NCBI GenBank assembly: GCA_937894775.1
Contig: CALAXC010000070.1
Span: 1 to 19,148, forward strand
Source of the DNA: an uncultured Clostridia bacterium
GTDB taxonomy: Bacteria; Bacillota; Clostridia; Oscillospirales; CAG-272
DNA length: 19,148 nucleotides
Direction of reading: 5' to 3'
Shown here one piece after another: positions 14,842 through 19,148 of the stretch (the first letter of the stretch is position 1; each line of letters begins with the position of its first letter). The notes beneath the pieces are model-generated. The model saw nothing but the letters and a program-made list of their open reading frames with translations. It was not told the DNA's origin and searched no databases. Made by a program: the position numbers and the translations under genes.

Positions 14842-16047
14842 ATGCGAAAAAGGCTGTTGGCTGTTATTAGTATATTATTGATTCTCGCGGTGCTTGTCGG
14901 TTGTAAATCTACAGAACTACCTCAGGGCAGCGGAGATATAAATAATAATGTTCAAAATGGTAATAAGGTTGTAAACATAAAAAATGGCGATCGGATAAAG
15001 CTTAAGGTTGGAGATACGATTCAGCTTGAGATTTTGGAAAAAGATTTAGACGTTACTTGGTCAGCTTCAAACGATGCCGTTTATCTTGAAAAAACAACGG
15101 GATGGATCACGGCTCTCAGAGAGGGAAAAGTTACTGTAACGGCAACCTATAAAAACTCTTCCGATAAAATAATGATCGAGATACTCGATGAAACGAGTAC
15201 TGAAAAATCCACACTCGACGAAGGATCACATATTTCCTCAAATGGATACGCAGAGGCTTTGGAACGTTCAAAGCAGGGAATTCCTTCGGGATCTTTGAAA
15301 GTTCCCGATCAAGCGCCTATCCTTTCGGAGTACCGTCCTATGAAGAACGGTAAGTATATAAGAAATACTAAATCTAATTTTATAGATGAGAATACTTATG
15401 CGGTCGTTGATGCATATGGAAATGAGGTGTTCCGTATTTATCGAGGAGGCGGATATATAACGCTCGAGGAGGTTGCCGCCTACGTTTATGCTTTCGGTGA
15501 CATACCCGCAAACTACGTTGAGGGTAAGAATATGGAACCCGAGAATAGCATCTGGGGAGAGTATCTGCGCTTGAATCACAGTAAGTTTAGCGGTGATACA
15601 GAACGCTATCCGTATGAGCCACAGCTTCCAAATATAAGTGGATGCGGCGGAAGTCTTTATTATTATGAAATAGATATCGGAACTACGGGAACCGACTGTG
15701 ACGATAGTTTCCTTGTAAAGACATATAATGATGGGCAGACTATAACCCGAGGCGCTGCGCGAATAGTTTACGGTAAATATGACCTCAATGGTAACGGAAA
15801 ATATGAGTTCGGTGAGCATCACGTTTTCTATACATATAATCACTATAATGATTTTCAGGAATACCTGAATTATTATGGCGGTTGGGGAGAAATGTTCGGA
15901 AATATCACGGGCGGCGGCTCGCTGTCGAGTAAGTATGCTTATAATCCCACTCCTTATGTAGCAGTAGTATGGGAAGAATTACCCGATAAGGTCGAAGTAA
16001 CAATGTATTATTACGATTTCAAACAATATGAATTAAATGTTGCATAA
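14842..16047 (+). CDS. Lipoprotein with Big2 domain and barnase-like ribonuclease domain
   Basis: A 401-residue lipoprotein with lipobox LVGC (Cys21); GAGGAAAAG lies just before the ATG. Residues about 45-115 are a Big2 (Ig-like) domain (LKVGDTIQLEI, then TGWITALREGKVTVTATY). Residues about 205-345 align by eye with barnase: VAAYVYAFGDIPANYV matches the LPDNYIT helix region, LPNISG the LPGKSG loop, YYYEIDIG carries Glu276 for Glu73, RGAARIVY carries Arg303 and Arg307 for Arg83 and Arg87 (RNSDRI), and YNHYNDF carries His334 for His102. About 50 extra residues follow. A guanyl-type, surface-tethered RNase is predicted. No barstar-like gene is recognisable in the window. It has its own promoter but lies next to the nuclease/importer operon. 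The call rests on motif spacing, not on a search. Confidence 0.75.
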   Translation: MRKRLLAVISILLILAVLVGCKSTELPQGSGDINNNVQNGNKVVNIKNGDRIKLKVGDTIQLEILEKDLDVTWSASNDAVYLEKTTGWITALREGKVTVTATYKNSSDKIMIEILDETSTEKSTLDEGSHISSNGYAEALERSKQGIPSGSLKVPDQAPILSEYRPMKNGKYIRNTKSNFIDENTYAVVDAYGNEVFRIYRGGGYITLEEVAAYVYAFGDIPANYVEGKNMEPENSIWGEYLRLNHSKFSGDTERYPYEPQLPNISGCGGSLYYYEIDIGTTGTDCDDSFLVKTYNDGQTITRGAARIVYGKYDLNGNGKYEFGEHHVFYTYNHYNDFQEYLNYYGGWGEMFGNITGGGSLSSKYAYNPTPYVAVVWEELPDKVEVTMYYYDFKQYELNVA

Positions 16048-16120
16048 TAAAAAAGACTGTTTCGAAAGCGACGTACTCTTAAGGACAGTTTTGATAGTAC
16101 CTTGCCTACCGACCAAAAAA

Positions 16121-16155
16121 ACAGAAACCGCAGATTGATTTTCTGCGGTTTCTGT
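16121..16155. terminator. Strong 14-bp hairpin, bidirectional or minus-strand terminator
   Basis: ACAGAAACCGCAGA (16121-16134) pairs perfectly with TCTGCGGTTTCTGT (16142-16155) around a 7-base loop. A run of six A (16115-16120) lies on its left, so it is a textbook terminator for minus-strand transcripts. On the + strand the T tail is poor, but the stem should still affect the transcript from 14842-16047. Confidence 0.65.
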
Positions 16156-16163
16156 GTTATAAT
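16135..16163 (+). promoter_or_regulatory. Candidate promoter overlapping the hairpin
   Basis: TTGATT (16135-16140, the hairpin loop), a 17-bp spacer and TATAAT (16158-16163) with extended -10 TG (16155-16156) would drive the gene at 16258 with a leader of about 88 nt. The -35 lies inside the terminator-like hairpin. Confidence 0.45.
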
Positions 16164-16257
16164 ATGGTTGTGGCAAAGTTATATAAGTTTGTTAAATAAA
16201 ATCGAAAATTGATGTAAAACTGAATGATAAGAATTTATAGCATTGAGGTGTTGGAAT

Positions 16258-16710
16258 ATGGGCAGATGCGAGATGGGTGAAAATAAGATTGCGGAAGCTG
16301 TGACCATAAAAGAGTATTATGCGAAAATAGTTGAACTTTCTGCGCGGTTAATAGTGCAGCATGGATATAAAAGAAGCGGTAATTCAGGAATATTCTATAG
16401 ATATAATTTGGACAAATCCAAAGGATATTTGATTGGGTTTCGGAAATCACTTGATAACACGCCTGATTTTTGTAAATTTTATATTTTGTTTGGTAGTATA
16501 GACATAGGTGAATTGAGTAGTTTGGGAGTTTGCAGTAACAAAGTTAACTTACAAGATTTGAAATCTATGTTAATGAATGGTTACCATACATTGAGTTATA
16601 GCCATAAATTAGACGATTATATTGTGCAAACAGAAAATATAAATGATTATTTTCTATATAATATTTCACCTGAACTAAAATCAATTATCAAGGGATTAGC
16701 AGAAATATAA
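16258..16710 (+). CDS. Small cytoplasmic protein, DUF4304-like
   Basis: This frame encodes 150 residues from ATG 16258, chosen because GAGGTG (16245-16250) lies 7 nt upstream; an in-frame TTG at 16243 overlaps that site. There is no signal peptide or membrane segment. The pattern LIVQHGYKRSGNSGIFYRYN followed by a beta-rich stretch (YLIGFRKSLD, then FCKFYILFGSIDIGEL) resembles DUF4304 proteins, which start with a 'GFKKKGNTFYR'-like motif. The function of that family is not established. It lies directly after the surface RNase gene, where an immunity protein might be placed, but a guess of immunity is not supported by any barstar similarity. It is AT-rich, unlike the downstream glycosidase. 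Confidence 0.6.
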   Translation: MGRCEMGENKIAEAVTIKEYYAKIVELSARLIVQHGYKRSGNSGIFYRYNLDKSKGYLIGFRKSLDNTPDFCKFYILFGSIDIGELSSLGVCSNKVNLQDLKSMLMNGYHTLSYSHKLDDYIVQTENINDYFLYNISPELKSIIKGLAEI

Positions 16711-16729
16711 ATTAACGCTACAAATATTG

Positions 16730-16747
16730 TGCTAAAAACATTTAGCA
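16730..16747 (+). terminator. Weak hairpin downstream of the DUF4304-like gene
   Basis: TGCTAAA (16730-16736) pairs with TTTAGCA (16741-16747) around AACA, followed by a T-rich but interrupted stretch. It is a possible terminator for the gene ending at 16710. Confidence 0.35.
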
Positions 16748-17123
16748 AATTTCAATTTTTTGGAAAACAATTTTTGGCAATTTTGTTATTTGCATTTATT
16801 CAGCAATTTGTATGTTTATATCCTCTAAGGTGAGCGACGCCATAATTAACATAGGTAGGCACGCAAAATCTATCTATATTACCTCCTCCAAAAATGAGGA
16901 AATCAAGGCTGTGATTTTAAATAAATTCAAGCGAGGAGCTACTGAAATTTATACACAGGGTGGCTTTTCTAATAAAAAAAGGCTTATGCTACTTTGCGTT
17001 TTATCACCCAAAGAGGCTCCCAGACTTGTTAAAGAGGTAAAAGCAATTGACAAAAGCGCCTTTGTTGTTATTTGCGATGCGCGTGAGGTGCTTGGCGAGG
17101 GATTTAATGAAAATGCTATGTAA
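16746..17123 (+). pseudogene. 5'-truncated YitT/DUF2179 family gene
   Basis: From ATG 16812 the frame gives 103 residues that match the C-terminal DUF2179 domain of YitT-type membrane proteins: FISSKVSDAI, then SKNEEIKAVILNKFKRGATEIYTQGGFS, then LLCVLSPKEAPRLVKEVKAID, then AREVLGEGF. Intact family members are roughly 280 residues with about five N-terminal helices, which are missing. The frame stays open upstream of 16812 to 16746 and encodes hydrophobic residues (GNFVICIYSAIC) that read as the last membrane helix, and there is no ribosome binding site before 16812. So the gene has lost its 5' part, with the break between 16711 and about 16770. The fragment is followed 9 nt later by the glycosidase gene. 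A rearrangement or an assembly join could cause this. Confidence 0.75.
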
Positions 17124-17132
17124 GGAGATATT

Positions 17133-19148
17133 ATGACAGGAAATTGGATTTGGCTACCAGCTAAAGAATATGAGAGCAACCAAACGACTTACTTTAACCC
17201 TTTGGGTGGAAGAAAGCCGGAGGGCAACTACACAGTTTGCAGGCTTACCAAAAAATATAAATTTAACTGTATGGTAAGTAGGGTTGAAATTACATCAAGC
17301 GCTGACACTGCTTTTTTGCTTTTAGCAAATGGGAAAGCCCAGCTGCGTGGACCTGCCTACTCGGGTGGAGATTTTCTTGACAATGACTCACCCAGACGCG
17401 ACTATTACAGCATAAAGACATCATTTGATATAAGCGAGCCTTACATTGATTTTTGCGCGTATGTTAGAATGATGCCTTATCACCTTTGCGAGTATTCAAA
17501 GGGTCAGGGTGAGACTGTGGAGCTATTTACAGGGGAGAGCTGGGATATACAGCTACTAAATTCATACACTTCCCCGCGTTTTTTTGATGCAAGGGTGCAA
17601 AATAGCCCTGTTATTTCGGCTGAAATAAAGACGGATATTTGGCAGGCTGAGACAGCCCCTATTCTACCCTGTGTGCATAATGCTTTAGGCACATATAGCG
17701 TTGAGGTAAAAAACGAAAAAACAACTAAGACTATAAAATATGATAGAATTTACGCTGGCTATTTTAAGCTTTCGGCAAGGACAAGCGAGGGATTAAGGGT
17801 AAAAATTACACCGTTTGAGGTAGATGTTAAGCAAAAAGCGATTGAATGTATTTTCAATGAAGATGATACATATTATTCCTTGGAGCTTAATAGCCTTGGT
17901 GGCTTTGATATTGAGGCTGATGGCTGTGGTGAGGTGGAAATTACATTTGAGGACAGCCACTACCCTGTTTTTAGCCAAGCAAAAATACAAACAAGCGACA
18001 AGGACCTAAACACCTTGATGGAAATATGCGCGCACACCTTAAAATACTGCCGTCAGCTGCACCATCTTGATAGTCCCTTACATTGTGAGCCTCTTGCTTG
18101 CGTGGGCGACTACTATATTGAAATGCTAATGACAAGGTATTCCTTTGGTGAGTATTCTCTTTGCGAGTTTGACCTTGAACGAATTGCGCGTACAATCAAA
18201 TGGAGAAATGGCAGATACTTCCACACTACATATAGCTTGATTTGGGTTAAGATGCTTTATGAATGCTATATGCAGACAGGTAACAGTGGCCTCCTACAAA
18301 GCTCACGCGAGGCACTTGACTTGCTGCTTAATGCCTTTGATGGCTACAAGGGTGAAAACGGACTTGTTGAAAATCCACCAAGCTTTATGTTTATTGACTG
18401 GCTATTTCCCGACGGAATTTCGACACATCACCCACCAAAGGCGCTTGGACAAAGCTGCCTTAATATGTTTTACTATGGGGCGCTTTGCTACGCAGAAAAA
18501 ATTTACAGGGTGCTTGGGCTTGATGGCACAATATTCAAGGACAAGGCAAAAAAATTAAAGGATGCGATTTTAGACCAGCTATACGACAAGCAAAGGGGAC
18601 TTTTCTTCGAGGGGCTTAACACCAAAACACCTAAAAATATGGTGCATCAATACCTACCAGAAAATGTAGAAAAGCGATATTATCGCAAGCACGCAAATAT
18701 ACTTGCCTGCTACTTTGGTATAGTTGAGGGCAAGGATGCTGAAAGCTTACTTGAACGGGTTTATACTGACACTTCCCTTGGTGAGGTCCAGCCATACTTT
18801 ATGCATTTTTGGTTTGAGGCTGTTTACAAAAATGGTCTTTGCGAAAAATACACGCTATCTTTGCTTGAGGGATGGAAAAAATCACTAAGGGAGTGTCCTA
18901 AGGGCTTGCCCGAGGGCTTTTATCCACCTGAGCCAAGCTATAAATTCGATTATAGCCACGCGTGGGGCGGGACACCGCTTTATTCCCTGCCACAAGCAAT
19001 TTGTGGGCTTGAGATTTTAGAGCCAGCCTACAAAAAAATCAGGCTAAAGGTGCAAGACCTTGGTCTTGATAGCTACTATATTGAGCTGCCAACACCATTT
19101 GGCAATGTTGTTGTTGAAAAGCTAAAGGGGCAAAGCGCAAATATTAAA
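17133..19148 (+). CDS. GH78-like glycosidase (alpha-L-rhamnosidase type), right end outside window
   Basis: ATG 17133 follows TAAGGAG (17121-17127); 672 codons are open to the edge with no stop, so the gene is partial. No signal peptide is seen, suggesting a cytoplasmic enzyme. The N-terminal third is beta-rich (WIWLPA start typical of rhamnosidases). The (alpha/alpha)6 part begins near residue 290 with CAHTLKYCRQLHHLDSPLHCEP, followed by ACVGDYYIE, HTTYSLIWV, FIDWLFPDG, HHPPKALGQSCLNMFYYGA, RKHANILACYFG, VQPYFMHFWFEA and FDYSHAWGGTPLYSLPQAI, then a C-terminal beta domain. Glu319 (18087-18089) sits where GH78 enzymes have the catalytic acid in a DCPxRxE-type motif, but the usual Arg is His here and LGW is LAC. 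Codon choice (AGC, AGG, CTA) differs from the importer operon. The exact sugar specificity is unknown. Confidence 0.8.
   Translation, partial: MTGNWIWLPAKEYESNQTTYFNPLGGRKPEGNYTVCRLTKKYKFNCMVSRVEITSSADTAFLLLANGKAQLRGPAYSGGDFLDNDSPRRDYYSIKTSFDISEPYIDFCAYVRMMPYHLCEYSKGQGETVELFTGESWDIQLLNSYTSPRFFDARVQNSPVISAEIKTDIWQAETAPILPCVHNALGTYSVEVKNEKTTKTIKYDRIYAGYFKLSARTSEGLRVKITPFEVDVKQKAIECIFNEDDTYYSLELNSLGGFDIEADGCGEVEITFEDSHYPVFSQAKIQTSDKDLNTLMEICAHTLKYCRQLHHLDSPLHCEPLACVGDYYIEMLMTRYSFGEYSLCEFDLERIARTIKWRNGRYFHTTYSLIWVKMLYECYMQTGNSGLLQSSREALDLLLNAFDGYKGENGLVENPPSFMFIDWLFPDGISTHHPPKALGQSCLNMFYYGALCYAEKIYRVLGLDGTIFKDKAKKLKDAILDQLYDKQRGLFFEGLNTKTPKNMVHQYLPENVEKRYYRKHANILACYFGIVEGKDAESLLERVYTDTSLGEVQPYFMHFWFEAVYKNGLCEKYTLSLLEGWKKSLRECPKGLPEGFYPPEPSYKFDYSHAWGGTPLYSLPQAICGLEILEPAYKKIRLKVQDLGLDSYYIELPTPFGNVVVEKLKGQSANIK

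Noticed and set aside
15268..15843. 191-codon minus-strand frame opposite the barnase-like gene
   Set aside because: No start signal or motif, and the + strand has a perfect promoter, lipobox and catalytic motifs.
16258..16710. Barstar inhibitor for the barnase-like protein
   Set aside because: No barstar-like sequence pattern; the DUF4304-like reading fits better.

Overview
The window looks like a low-GC, Gram-positive chromosome of the class Clostridia, probably a gut Oscillospirales- or Christensenellales-type genome. The grounds are strong GGAGG-type ribosome binding sites, TTGACA/TATAAT promoters, U-tailed hairpin terminators, and an unusually dense set of lipoproteins with classic lipoboxes. 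This placement is inference; no rRNA or other marker gene is present. Every gene I support is on the + strand.

Layout. 1-132: an array of tiny hairpins alternating with GTGAAGT/GTGATGT heptamers, cut by the left edge. 266-788: a consensus promoter and a gene for a membrane-associated HEYGH protein that is split by an in-frame amber codon. 794-851: a perfect 13-bp inverted repeat. 917-1624: two small membrane proteins. 1699-5403: a four-gene unit led by a MerR-type regulator whose C-terminal half is two beta-barrel-like sensor repeats; it has a 19-bp-spacer promoter with a 16-bp palindrome, and is followed by a degenerate alpha/beta-hydrolase lipoprotein, a gluzincin-like metallopeptidase lipoprotein and a membrane protein with a zinc ribbon, ending at a strong terminator. 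5581-6460: a promoter and an RDD-family membrane protein.

6568-14689 is the centre of the window. It is an ABC importer operon of the glycerol-3-phosphate/sugar (Ugp/Msm) type (ATPase, two permeases, binding lipoprotein), continuing without a visible terminator into a surface lipoprotein with a staphylococcal-nuclease domain plus two OB-folds, and then a large lipoprotein with Ig-like and OB-fold modules. After a terminator and a perfect consensus promoter comes a third lipoprotein (14842-16047) made of a Big2 domain and a barnase-like ribonuclease domain that keeps all the barnase catalytic residues. Together these read as a surface module for binding and cutting extracellular DNA and RNA and importing a product (nucleotide-, sugar- or phosphate-ester-derived). 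That functional reading is inference from domains and gene order.

16258-16710 is a small cytoplasmic protein resembling DUF4304. At about 16.75 kb the sequence changes character: a 5'-truncated YitT/DUF2179 gene is followed by a GH78-like (alpha-L-rhamnosidase-type) glycosidase with visibly different codon choice, open at the right edge. This could be a recombination boundary or an assembly join.
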